From NCBI GenBank assembly GCA_014801225.1, contig JAAVEO010000008.1:28334-67718 (forward strand): 39,385 nt of DNA, in the 5' to 3' direction. Numbering within the stretch: the first letter of the stretch is position 1; every line of letters starts with the position of its first letter. Of this stretch, positions 16,569 to 23,415 are shown piece after piece. The translations under genes were made by a program, and so were the position numbers. The notes beneath the pieces are model-generated. The model worked only from the letters and a program-made list of their open reading frames with translations, did not search any database and was not told the origin of the DNA. This DNA is from Bacteroides sp. (lineage in GTDB: Bacteria; Bacteroidota; Bacteroidia; Bacteroidales; Muribaculaceae).

Positions 16569-16622
16569 TATTCTTTTATCTATAAATTTAAAAACACTTA
16601 AGATAGTCAATATTAATTTTGG

Positions 16623-16723
16623 TATCCGGAGAGAAACTATTCCTCAGTTAGTGTTTTTAACAAGCGTGTCCGAGCCTTGAGTCCACTCAAGGCTACCGAT
16701 TCCCGGATAACGATGCAAATTTA
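16623..16723 (-). promoter_or_regulatory. -7 box and structured leader of the DUF3791-DUF3990 unit
   Basis: On the minus strand TAAATTTG (16723-16716) matches the Bacteroidetes -7 element; no TTG is seen at the ideal -33 distance. The leader to the first ATG (16568) is about 140 nt. It holds a perfect hairpin, agccttgagt (16673-16682) with actcaaggct (16685-16694), inside a wider pair tatccgg/ccggata (from 16623 to about 16709). The hairpin may be an autoregulatory operator or an RNA control element. Confidence 0.5.
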
Positions 16724-16735
16724 ATGTTTATTTTC

Positions 16736-17311
16736 TTAGCTAATTACGAGATCAATGAAATAATCGCGTTTTTCGGTGTGGATATGCTGCTGACGGGCGA
16801 CAAAAGCGAAGCCTTTCCCCATCTCAAGCAGGAATTCCTCAAGGTTATCAATTATGGCCTCTTCAAGGTCAGACTCCCTATAAGATGAATCGGCAGTGAA
16901 CCCCAAAAACTCTCCGATGACCGGATTTTTGATAAACTCTGTCGGATCCGGATTCTGTAATGGTGCAGTCAGTTCAAGCATCTCTTTCTCTACAAGATCT
17001 TTGCGTTGAGAGGCTAAGATTCTGAAGTAATATTGAGAACTGATATTACGCTGTAATGTACGGGTACTCCAATTTTGCATTAAAGCTTCCTGCTCATACC
17101 AAGTACGGGCCTCGTTATTAAGTTCCTGAATAAGTATTCGGTAATGAGTCCACGATAATAGAATCCGAGATTTTCCACTCACTGCGTGGAAAATATTCGG
17201 AAACATCTCATAGAATTTTTTATAGCCATAGAGATTTGTCTTAGTAAAGCCTTTTCCATACGAGGCAGTAATACGTTTTGATAATCCCTTGATGATAGAA
17301 TTTCTACCCAT
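16736..17311 (-). pseudogene. yhcG-type (DUF1016) nuclease fragment, truncated at both ends
   Basis: 191 residues from ATG 17311. SWTHYRILIQELNNEARTWY, then VIGEFLGFTAD, SYRESDLEEAIIDNLEEFLL and MGKGFAFVARQQHIHTEKRD are the conserved core of YhcG/DUF1016 PDDEXK proteins. It stops right after YFIDLV, which is the first catalytic strand (the Asp), so the following E-x-K strand and the remaining 50-60 residues are missing. The usual N-terminal 50-60 residues are also absent. It is about half the family length and should have no nuclease activity. The cut end abuts the promoter of the DUF3791 unit, suggesting that the module's arrival removed it. Confidence 0.75.
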
Positions 17312-17320
17312 TGTCAATTA

Positions 17321-17351
17321 CAAAGTTAGTTATTCTTTCACATTATGGCAA
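17321..17351 (-). promoter_or_regulatory. promoter reading into the yhcG fragment, almost leaderless
   Basis: Minus strand TTG (17351-17349), 20 nt, then TAACTTTG (17328-17321). The ATG at 17311 lies only 9 nt past the -7 box, so the mRNA leader would be just a few bases. The -33 box lies in the last codons of the decayed gene next door. Confidence 0.65.
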
Positions 17352-17540
17352 TATTATCCCCGATTAAATACTCTCCATCCTTGTTCCAGCAATAGACTTC
17401 CGCCTATGAGGTCTTATTAGACTCATCATCGAAAACCTCACAATGATATCGGTTGTGTCTAACCTCCCCCTAGTTTGATTGAGCCGTAGCAACCCCCTTT
17501 ATCGGTGAAACACTCAATTTGAAATACCTGACCTTGTGAA
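17338..17540 (-). pseudogene. decayed unknown gene, C-terminal remnant
   Basis: Read on the minus strand, this stretch gives GQVFQIECFTDKGGCYGSIK, then after a frame change NRYHCEVFDDESNKTS, a stop, and AEVYCWNKDGEYLIGDNIAI before the final stop at 17338-17340. The pieces line up as one protein broken by one frameshift and one stop codon. The protein family is not recognised. The remaining bases to 17600 show nothing clear. Confidence 0.4.
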
Positions 17541-17599
17541 AGAACAGGCCTCGGCAAAACCACATTACTTGGTCGTCAAGGATTTAAACAATAATGGTA

Positions 17600-17629
17600 T
17601 TGACATTAAAAAAATAATGACTAATTTTG
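17600..17629 (+). promoter_or_regulatory. consensus promoter for the PDDEXK-like gene
   Basis: TTG (17600-17602), exactly 19 nt, TAATTTTG (17622-17629): a perfect match to the Bacteroidetes consensus. The next gene starts 243 nt downstream, which leaves a long leader. Confidence 0.75.
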
Positions 17630-17634
17630 CAGTA

Positions 17635-17872
17635 TCAAAGAGAGCTTTGATTCAAACACAAAAACGAAAGTGTCTTACTGAATCTTTCCGGTTGAAGTCT
17701 GCAAATTTCAAAAAGGGGGAACGGATTAAGTAGGCACTCTCGCGTCATAGGTCTATGACGTGGGAGTAAACCTATCTTTTTCTTTCCCCGGGTTATGCAG
17801 ACACCCAACCGGATAAGATGAATGGGGTTACTTCCACGTTTTTCAATTAAGTCAAAATTCACTAAGTAAACA
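17635..17872 (+). other. long structured 5' leader
   Basis: Between the promoter at 17600 and the gene at 17873 lie about 240 nt with a small hairpin (atcaaag/ctttgat, near 17634-17651) and a 14-bp stem, actctcgcgtcata (17736-17749) with tatgacgtgggagt (17754-17767), around the loop ggtc, allowing G-U pairs. A pyrimidine-rich tract and further partial pairings follow (17776-17850). It could be a regulatory leader or a separate small RNA. I recognise no known riboswitch. Confidence 0.45.
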
Positions 17873-18652
17873 ATGAAAAAAGATTTTAAAAATTGGCTCA
17901 TCGAAGAGTATGGTCTTCAAGAGAGTGCAGCCAATTCCCGAACCTCCAATATCTCCACTATAGAAAAATACTATGGAGATATAGACAGCCTCATCGCAGC
18001 GGGAAAAGTTGACGCTCTTATAAACGATTTGTCCTACTCAACAGATGATGAGCGCAACCAGCGTACTCCGGCGCACAATATTCCAATCAATGGTAATATT
18101 CGCACCGGATCGGCAACTCTTAAACAAGCCTTGAGGCGCTATATGGAGTTCCTTCAAGACACCTCTGAAATTCATGATACAACACCTCTACAGAATCTTT
18201 TAGATACTTTAGTTGATGCCCTTAATGAGTTCAAGCCGGTTAAGACAAAACGTACTTACAACCGTTCAGAAGTAAAAGACTACATACAACAGCCTCTTCT
18301 TCAACACCTCAGAAAAGCTCTTCCTAATATCAATTGGGAAATGGAGTATAAGATCAATTCTGATAAAAGAGACAGTATCGATGTTTGGGGGAAGGTGAAT
18401 GCTGACACATGTGTGATTATTGAAATTGACACTGAAAGAGCAGATCAAGTGAGCAAAAAATATGTCTCAAGACAAGCTCTCACCGATGATCAGAACTCAA
18501 TTTACGTGGTACTTACCTACCCTAATCAAAACTGTAATTCAGAATCGGGTCGAAAGGAACTTCTGAAATACAAGAATTACCTCAAAACCCTTACGAACCT
18601 TTCTGAGTTGGGATCCAATCTTGAGAAATACATCTATTTTCATAGTGTGTAA
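17873..18652 (+). CDS. predicted PDDEXK-like nuclease with integrase-like N-terminal domain
   Basis: 259 residues. The N-terminus (1-95, FKNWLIEEYGL...SNISTIEKYYGDID, later LKQALRRYMEFLQ) has the look of the SAM-like core-binding domain of tyrosine recombinases. The C-terminal 120 residues contain INWEMEYKI, RDSIDVWGKV and CVIIEIDTERADQVSKKYVS, which fit the beta-strands of a PDDEXK fold with the Asp in DVWG and Glu/Asp in IEIDTE. The third catalytic residue is not a clear Lys, so the fold is an inference. It has its own promoter and a strong terminator, so it is monocistronic. A stand-alone restriction or defence nuclease is possible. Confidence 0.55.
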   Translation: MKKDFKNWLIEEYGLQESAANSRTSNISTIEKYYGDIDSLIAAGKVDALINDLSYSTDDERNQRTPAHNIPINGNIRTGSATLKQALRRYMEFLQDTSEIHDTTPLQNLLDTLVDALNEFKPVKTKRTYNRSEVKDYIQQPLLQHLRKALPNINWEMEYKINSDKRDSIDVWGKVNADTCVIIEIDTERADQVSKKYVSRQALTDDQNSIYVVLTYPNQNCNSESGRKELLKYKNYLKTLTNLSELGSNLEKYIYFHSV

Positions 18653-18679
18653 TCAGTTTGGGGAAATAAAACGTATGTA

Positions 18680-18722
18680 ACATATGGTAAGGATATTTTG
18701 TAATCCTTACCATATGTTTTTT
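18680..18722 (+). terminator. strong intrinsic terminator
   Basis: Perfect 15-bp stem, acatatggtaaggat (18680-18694) with atccttaccatatgt (18703-18717), followed by a T run. It starts 27 nt after the stop of the PDDEXK-like gene. Confidence 0.9.
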
Positions 18723-18742
18723 GTTGTCCGTCAAGGATTTGG

Positions 18743-18772
18743 TTGACTTTAGGTTGAGAATGGGTAACTTTG
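18743..18772 (+). promoter_or_regulatory. consensus promoter without an obvious large gene
   Basis: TTG (18743-18745), 19 nt, TAACTTTG (18765-18772), an exact consensus match. No large plus-strand gene follows for 480 nt; only a 32-codon frame and a hairpin are seen, so a small RNA or peptide is the likely product. Confidence 0.7.
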
Positions 18773-18782
18773 CATCCGGAGA

Positions 18783-18911
18783 ATGACCTCCGAAACAAAA
18801 CAGAAAGAAAATTATACAGAAATCAGAGAAAAAATCTTTGTATTACAGAAAGGTGAGATTTTTATTAATCGTACCAAATAAAAATGCCGTCAATGATATT
18901 TTTGTTTGGTA
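18783..18911 (+). ncRNA. candidate small RNA or leader peptide with a 14-bp hairpin
   Basis: Directly after the promoter at 18743, a 32-codon frame (18783-18881, starting MTSETKQKENYTEIREK) runs into a hairpin: taccaaataaaaat (18872-18885) pairs with atttttgtttggta (18898-18911). There is no clear ribosome-binding site. Either the RNA or the small peptide could be the product. The rest of the stretch to 19027 shows nothing recognisable. Confidence 0.35.
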
Positions 18912-19027
18912 TACCTCATAAAAACGGCAGCGACTATTTCGAGAAATGAAGCTTGAAAATGCCTGAAGCGGCCATTTTTATTCAATGATTAGGATAGTGT
19001 CTCGCCACTTATTGTTCTCTGTTACAC

Positions 19028-19171
19028 CTAAAGTGCCATGCGATACAATGTTCCTAAGTGTGGAAGTCCATTGATACACTTTATTTCAGTCATATCCGGT
19101 AGCTTCGCTATCTGAGCAGTAATGGCGAAACGACCCTCCTCAGTTTTACCTTTTGTCCACTCTTTTTTCAT
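19028..19171 (-). CDS. small hypothetical protein or gene remnant
   Basis: 47 residues on the minus strand, MKKEWTKGKTEEGRFAITAQ and ending NGLPHLGTLYRMAL. The composition looks like real coding sequence (balanced, mixed alpha/beta), but it is short and without an evident promoter, so it may be the start of a truncated gene. Family not recognised. Confidence 0.35.
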   Translation of the reverse strand: MKKEWTKGKTEEGRFAITAQIAKLPDMTEIKCINGLPHLGTLYRMAL

Positions 19172-19185
19172 CGTCAAGTTCTTAA

Positions 19186-19216
19186 TTGGCTTTCTTTGAA
19201 ATCCTTAGTAACTTTG
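19186..19216 (+). promoter_or_regulatory. promoter of the core-binding-domain gene
   Basis: TTG (19186-19188), 20 nt, TAACTTTG (19209-19216), 41 nt before the ATG at 19258. The promoter position argues for the ATG at 19258 rather than a TTG start at 19186. Confidence 0.7.
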
Positions 19217-19257
19217 CAGCGCAATTAGTTATTGTTAATTATTTAATCGACTATTAT

Positions 19258-20076
19258 ATGGAAGAATCTCAACGCAACAGACTTAACAGTCTTGATCCTT
19301 ATAAGGATTTCATCTATTCTAAGAATGGATTTATCGACTGGATGATCAATAAGCAGGGAAAGACCCGGAGCACCGCTGAGTCTTATCTGTCATCGATACG
19401 TACCGTATTTCAGACAGCGTTTGATCCGGAATTTGACAATCCCTTCTCTAAACTCAGCATCGCCTTTGCCAAAGCCAAAAAGAATTTCAAGGAAGGAATA
19501 GATGGTCTGGAAGCGGAATATCGTTCCTTTGGTGGGTATATTGAAGTCGTGGAAGAAGATAGCGATTTTATTCTTACAGAGGATTTGGAGTACCGGATGG
19601 CACCTAAGGAGTGGCTACCTGCACTGAAAGCGTATCAACGCTATATCCGTTGGAAGATAGACTACCAGCGACAGCTCAATGGTATGCCGATTCACGTTGA
19701 GGACGATGCATCCACGTTTATTGACCTTCCGTTTGGCAAGGAGTTCCGGCACTACCTGAAGAATCTGGGCATGGGTTATACCGATAGTTCCATCAATACA
19801 ATAACCTGCCGACTGCGCCGGTTCTACAATCTTTTTCTGCGCCGAGTTATGAAATTTGATGGGTTACCTGATCTTGGCTATTATATCGATCTGGGAGAGC
19901 CCGTAAATCTATTGCTTGAAAAAATTGAGACAAAGATTGACTACGAGGAAAATGGCCATCTTGTGCCGGAGATAAGTTATGATAATTTTGCAAGAGGGAA
20001 AAAGGGCTTCGCGCTCTATAAGGATTTCATTTCGGACTATATTTCAAACCCGGATAAATACTATACGGTGAAATAA
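19258..20076 (+). CDS. integrase core-binding-like protein without a catalytic domain
   Basis: 272 residues from ATG 19258, chosen because the promoter lies between it and the earlier in-frame TTG. Two segments resemble the SAM-like core-binding domain of tyrosine recombinases: FIDWMINKQGKTRSTAESYL with SSIRTVF (about 19-46), and EFRHYLKNLGMGYTDSSIN with RLRRFYNLFL (about 162-195). No R...HxxR...Y catalytic domain follows, and the protein ends DYISNPDKYYTV. The FxxW[LM] opening is also seen in the protein at 17873 and in FKNWL of the one at 20448. It may be a DNA-binding regulator derived from a recombinase. Confidence 0.55.
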   Translation: MEESQRNRLNSLDPYKDFIYSKNGFIDWMINKQGKTRSTAESYLSSIRTVFQTAFDPEFDNPFSKLSIAFAKAKKNFKEGIDGLEAEYRSFGGYIEVVEEDSDFILTEDLEYRMAPKEWLPALKAYQRYIRWKIDYQRQLNGMPIHVEDDASTFIDLPFGKEFRHYLKNLGMGYTDSSINTITCRLRRFYNLFLRRVMKFDGLPDLGYYIDLGEPVNLLLEKIETKIDYEENGHLVPEISYDNFARGKKGFALYKDFISDYISNPDKYYTVK

Positions 20077-20112
20077 GTAGCTGTTCGTTAAACATCCATT
20101 AAGAAAACATAA

Positions 20113-20412
20113 ATGAATAAAGAACAAAATAAAGTTCTCTTGTTAGGAATAGGAGGGACAGGATTGGACGTAGCGCGTATAATTGTCAAGAATAAGACAA
20201 AAGGTAATGCTGTTTTCGGAATTAAGAAGCAGTCCGAACTTATGCAGCTTACCCTCCGAAAAAATCTCCTATAAGTATGGACGAAGTTAATATTCTTGCA
20301 GATTTCATAGGTAAATTCCCTCCAAATATAGATGTGAAATGGGGAGAGGGAACAGCTGATGATAACAAGTTATTGTCTGTCCGCCCCCGGATTTGATGTG
20401 AAACTTCCGTAA
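20113..20412 (+). pseudogene. decayed duplicate of the FtsZ paralogue
   Basis: It begins MNKEQNKVLLLGIGGTGLDV, nearly the same as the start of the intact gene at 20969 (MDTESNKVLLLGIGETGLAV), and stops early. A later segment reads MDEVNILADFIGKFPPNIDV then KWGEGTADD, and after a frame change GFDVKLP, matching the intact C-terminus (LVREFIETLPSYADVKWGVG...GFDVKLP). About 550 bp of the middle are missing and the frame is broken. This copy had GIGGTG in its first loop, closer to real FtsZ than the intact copy. The last bases now form part of the promoter for the next gene. Confidence 0.85.
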
Positions 20413-20422
20413 ATTACCTTTG
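20393..20422 (+). promoter_or_regulatory. promoter of the FtsZ-like/DraG/DprA cassette
   Basis: TTG (20393-20395), exactly 19 nt, TACCTTTG (20415-20422), 25 nt before the ATG at 20448. The -33 box lies inside the coding remnant of the decayed FtsZ copy (the GFDVKLP codons). Confidence 0.75.
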
Positions 20423-20447
20423 CATCCGAATTAAAATCTTATTAACA

Positions 20448-20912
20448 ATGGCAAATTCAAAGACAACATTAAGAGATAATATGGTCGAGAAAATGTATCT
20501 CGGTATTCCCTACAATAGTGTGGGCTTTAAAAACTGGCTTGTAACCTCGCGAATACTTTCTGAAGAGGAGGCACAGAAACAGATTGACCTTATCAGAGAG
20601 GCCGACATCGAACTGTGGGAACCCGGTGCGCCGGAACTGTTCCGACTTCTTGGAGAATGGCTTGAAGAGGCTCGAAAGGCTTCTACGGAAACTTTACGTT
20701 CTCTTTATCTTGGTTTTGCATTTACTCTTTTGGTGAGCCATATTCAGGAGCTAAAGGAGATGACGAAGGATGTTGAAAAAGATGGTCAGAAGTTTCTCTC
20801 TGCCGTTATCACGGCTTTCGAGTGGTATGAGACCTACCTGCGCGCGCTCCTCAATTACTATGAGTTTGAGCCGGACTTGTATGACGAGGATGATCCTGAG
20901 GAAAAACCTTAG
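20448..20912 (+). CDS. helical acidic protein, first gene of the FtsZ-like cassette
   Basis: 154 residues, almost all helix, with many Glu and Leu, and an acidic tail (DLYDEDDPEEKP). GFKNWLVTSRILSEEEAQ (about 25-42) resembles the first helices of the core-binding-like domain in the proteins at 17873 and 19258, which may or may not be meaningful. No membrane segment or signal is seen. It lies 56 nt before the FtsZ paralogue and has the cassette promoter directly upstream. Function unknown. Confidence 0.65.
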   Translation: MANSKTTLRDNMVEKMYLGIPYNSVGFKNWLVTSRILSEEEAQKQIDLIREADIELWEPGAPELFRLLGEWLEEARKASTETLRSLYLGFAFTLLVSHIQELKEMTKDVEKDGQKFLSAVITAFEWYETYLRALLNYYEFEPDLYDEDDPEEKP

Positions 20913-20968
20913 CGATATCCGAAAATTCCTCTTGATGATGCTATCTTCTAAAGAAAAAATTAAAAATT

Positions 20969-21820
20969 ATGGACACAGAGTCAAATAAAGTCCTCCTGTT
21001 AGGAATAGGAGAAACCGGCTTGGCAGTGACACAAATACTTGGCCGAAATAAAGTAAAAGGGATTACTACACTTGGTATTGATGAGGAGTCTCAACTTAAA
21101 CTACTGAATGCCCAAAAGCTACAAGAAGCAGAACCGGTACTTATAGTTGCTGATTTAGGCAGCGAGAAAGAGAATTCCTTGGCTTTGAAAGCCGCGACAT
21201 TGGGAAAGGAGAAGGGAAAAGTTGTGGCCACAATCCTCACCACTCCACCTCTTTCTGAGGGCGAGAAAGCTGTGATGGGAGCATTGGAAGCAGCCGGGAA
21301 GATTAGTCGGGAAGTGGATTCCTTCCTAATTATCAATAAGGAAACATTCAATGCTTTGCCCAAAGAGGAATGTTCGTTTGACGAACTGATCTATTCCAGT
21401 TTCGCGGTAGAAGAGTCAATTGCAGACGGCATTCATAGCATTATGGCTCTTATCTCGGAGGAGGATGAAATTAAAATCGATGTGCAAGACCTAAAAACGG
21501 CTCTTGCAGAGAGTGGTACCTTCACTGTAGAGAGCGGCTTAGGATCCGGAGAAAACAGAGTTGGGCTTGCCCTGGAGATGGTTCTTTCATCTCCTTTAAT
21601 GAAAACATGCGACATTTCCAGCGCCCGAAGGATTCTGATAAAAGTTCTTGTACCGAAGAAAACTCCACTGACAAAGGGTGAGATGAAGTTAGTGAGGGAG
21701 TTTATTGAGACTTTACCATCTTATGCAGACGTAAAATGGGGAGTAGGAGAGTCGGACGATGATGACATTCTGTCGATAATTATCCTCGCCTCCGGATTTG
21801 ATGTTAAACTTCCGAAATAA
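20969..21820 (+). CDS. degenerate FtsZ paralogue (no T4 GTP-binding loop)
   Basis: 283 residues. NKVLLLGIGETG (6-17) is the T1 region of FtsZ. VESGLGSGENRVGLALEMVLSSPL (187-210) with DISSARRILIKV (215-226) and VKWGVGESDDDDILSIIILA then SGF (255-277) are the FtsZ C-terminal domain. Where FtsZ has the AGMGGGTGTG signature this protein has VADLGSEKENS (60-70), so GTP cannot be held in the normal way. The T7 loop still shows IDVQDL (170-175), keeping the two acidic residues that trigger hydrolysis on a neighbouring FtsZ subunit. The usual FtsZ tail is absent. It should be able to dock on FtsZ by one face only, as a cap, decoy or sensor (inference). It is not the housekeeping FtsZ. Confidence 0.85.
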   Translation: MDTESNKVLLLGIGETGLAVTQILGRNKVKGITTLGIDEESQLKLLNAQKLQEAEPVLIVADLGSEKENSLALKAATLGKEKGKVVATILTTPPLSEGEKAVMGALEAAGKISREVDSFLIINKETFNALPKEECSFDELIYSSFAVEESIADGIHSIMALISEEDEIKIDVQDLKTALAESGTFTVESGLGSGENRVGLALEMVLSSPLMKTCDISSARRILIKVLVPKKTPLTKGEMKLVREFIETLPSYADVKWGVGESDDDDILSIIILASGFDVKLPK

Positions 21821-21830
21821 TCCAATCATT

Positions 21831-22628
21831 ATGTTAGGCGCGATTGCAGGAGACATCATAGGCTCGACCTACGAATACATCAATGACCGAAAATATGATT
21901 TTGAACTGCTTACTGATGGAAGTTTCTTTACCGACGATACAGTTATGACTCTGGCGATTGCTCGGTGGATTATGGAAAGCGATAGTTTGTCGTCTCCCGA
22001 CTTGGTAAAATCTATGGTTGATTTGGGCCGAAAATATCCTGATGCCGGGTATGGTCCAAGATTTAAGAACTGGATCTGGTCGAACACTCCACAACCCAAC
22101 AATAGCTATGGTAACGGTTCTGCAATGCGAGTAAGTCCGGTAGGCCTTTATGCCCACAGTCTTCAAGAAGCCCTGGAACTGGCTTACATTACAGCAGCTG
22201 TTTCTCATAGCCATCCGGAAGGAATTAAAGGGGCTCAAGCAACGGCTGCCACAATCTATATGACGAAGAATGGCTATACCAAGGATCAAATCAGAGAATT
22301 GATTTCAGTGATGTTCGGTTATAACTTAAATCGAATTATAGATGAAATCCGTCCCGGATATGAATGGAATGATATTTGTCAGCGTTCAGTTCCCGAATCA
22401 ATCATCTGCTTTCTGGAAGGCAAAGACTTTGAAGATGTTGTCCGTCTCGCGGTGTCGCTCGGTGGCGATGCTGATACTCTCGGAGCAATTGCAGGCTCTA
22501 TCGCCGCCTGTGTCTATCCTATTCCCGAATGGATTGCAAAGGAATGCGAGAAAAGACTGACACCGGATCTTCTAAAGATAATGAAAGACTTTGAGAAGTA
22601 TATAGAGAATACAAATTTAGATAATTGA
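21831..22628 (+). CDS. ADP-ribosylglycohydrolase (DraG/ARH family)
   Basis: 265 residues from ATG 21831 (MLGAIAGDIIGSTYE), the family's normal opening; ATG 21801 would add unrelated residues and lies inside the upstream gene. Metal-binding motifs are visible: FTDDTVMT (33-40), GNGSAMRVSPVGL (about 97-109), SHSHPEGIKGA (about 127-137) and SLGGDADTLGAIAGSIA near the end. All expected Asp residues are present, so it should remove ADP-ribose from a protein or other target. It lies 10 nt after the FtsZ paralogue. Members of this family act as immunity proteins against toxins that ADP-ribosylate FtsZ (the Tre1/Tri1 case), which makes this pairing striking. Confidence 0.9.
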   Translation: MLGAIAGDIIGSTYEYINDRKYDFELLTDGSFFTDDTVMTLAIARWIMESDSLSSPDLVKSMVDLGRKYPDAGYGPRFKNWIWSNTPQPNNSYGNGSAMRVSPVGLYAHSLQEALELAYITAAVSHSHPEGIKGAQATAATIYMTKNGYTKDQIRELISVMFGYNLNRIIDEIRPGYEWNDICQRSVPESIICFLEGKDFEDVVRLAVSLGGDADTLGAIAGSIAACVYPIPEWIAKECEKRLTPDLLKIMKDFEKYIENTNLDN

Positions 22629-22631
22629 TTT

Positions 22632-23414
22632 ATGACATTTGAAGAATTTAAGGAGCAGGCATTGAATCCTGGATATCCAGAAAATGAATGTATCTATCGA
22701 GTGGATGTACTATCGGTAGAACATCCCTTAAAAGAGATATTTGAAGAGACTAACTTTAAGGTAGAGGTTAGCCAGAGATTCTTTTATCTTGATAAAGAGG
22801 CGGCAGTGATGAAAGTGAAGCAGATTGGGACATCCAATTCCTATAATACACGCATTTATGCAATGTATATATATGAACTGCCCATAAATAAAGATGTTGC
22901 AAATGATCAGTTCCAAAGAGTGTGGAGCTATGATCGTTTCGGTTGTCTTATAAGCCACTCCTATGCTACCGAGGTGATAGATGACATTGAGCATCCCTCA
23001 GCAAAATATAGAGGCAGAGACAAAGAAGCCATTAGATTTAAACCGGGAGAAATCGTTGAGGTATACGATAGAGAACGTGAAATTGTAGCTAGTGGGATTG
23101 TGGCGAAAACTCCCCTGTCAATTAAAGAGTGTTGGAAAAAATTGAAACAAATGGAAAAAGAGTGTGTAGCAGAAGGTCTGCCCACTGAAAGAGCGAACGA
23201 AAACTATTGGCTATATGCAATAGATGATAGTTATTTAGTGTTGCTCCCCAATCATTTTCCATCATCCTTAACTCCAAGAAGCTGGGAGGTTTTTCCAATC
23301 ACTTTTCCAGTATCTAACATTTTGCGTGAAAAGCTTAATAAAGAATATTACAACTACATTTCAAACCATAGCAACGGGAATTGCACTTTTCAGGAGCTGA
23401 TGGACATGTTATAG
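22632..23414 (+). CDS. hypothetical protein of the FtsZ-like/DprA cassette
   Basis: 260 residues, cytoplasmic by appearance. A mixed alpha/beta N-terminal part has RVWSYDRFGCLISHSYAT (about 96-113). It is followed by IRFKPGEIVEVYDREREIVA (about 137-156), which reads like a small beta-barrel (SH3- or KOW-like) repeat. A helical linker and a final helical segment come next. I do not recognise the family. It is 3 nt after the glycohydrolase and 1 nt before dprA, so cotranslation is likely. Confidence 0.7.
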   Translation: MTFEEFKEQALNPGYPENECIYRVDVLSVEHPLKEIFEETNFKVEVSQRFFYLDKEAAVMKVKQIGTSNSYNTRIYAMYIYELPINKDVANDQFQRVWSYDRFGCLISHSYATEVIDDIEHPSAKYRGRDKEAIRFKPGEIVEVYDREREIVASGIVAKTPLSIKECWKKLKQMEKECVAEGLPTERANENYWLYAIDDSYLVLLPNHFPSSLTPRSWEVFPITFPVSNILREKLNKEYYNYISNHSNGNCTFQELMDML

Positions 23415-23415
23415 T

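Noticed and set aside
17536..17733. 65-codon frame from a GTG start
   Set aside because: It covers the promoter and leader of the next gene and has no family features.
19258..20076. Active tyrosine recombinase of the island
   Set aside because: Only core-binding-like parts are seen; the catalytic Arg, HxxR and Tyr motifs are absent.
20969..21820. Housekeeping ftsZ
   Set aside because: The GTP-binding signature and the C-terminal tail are missing, and the gene is not in the division cluster context.
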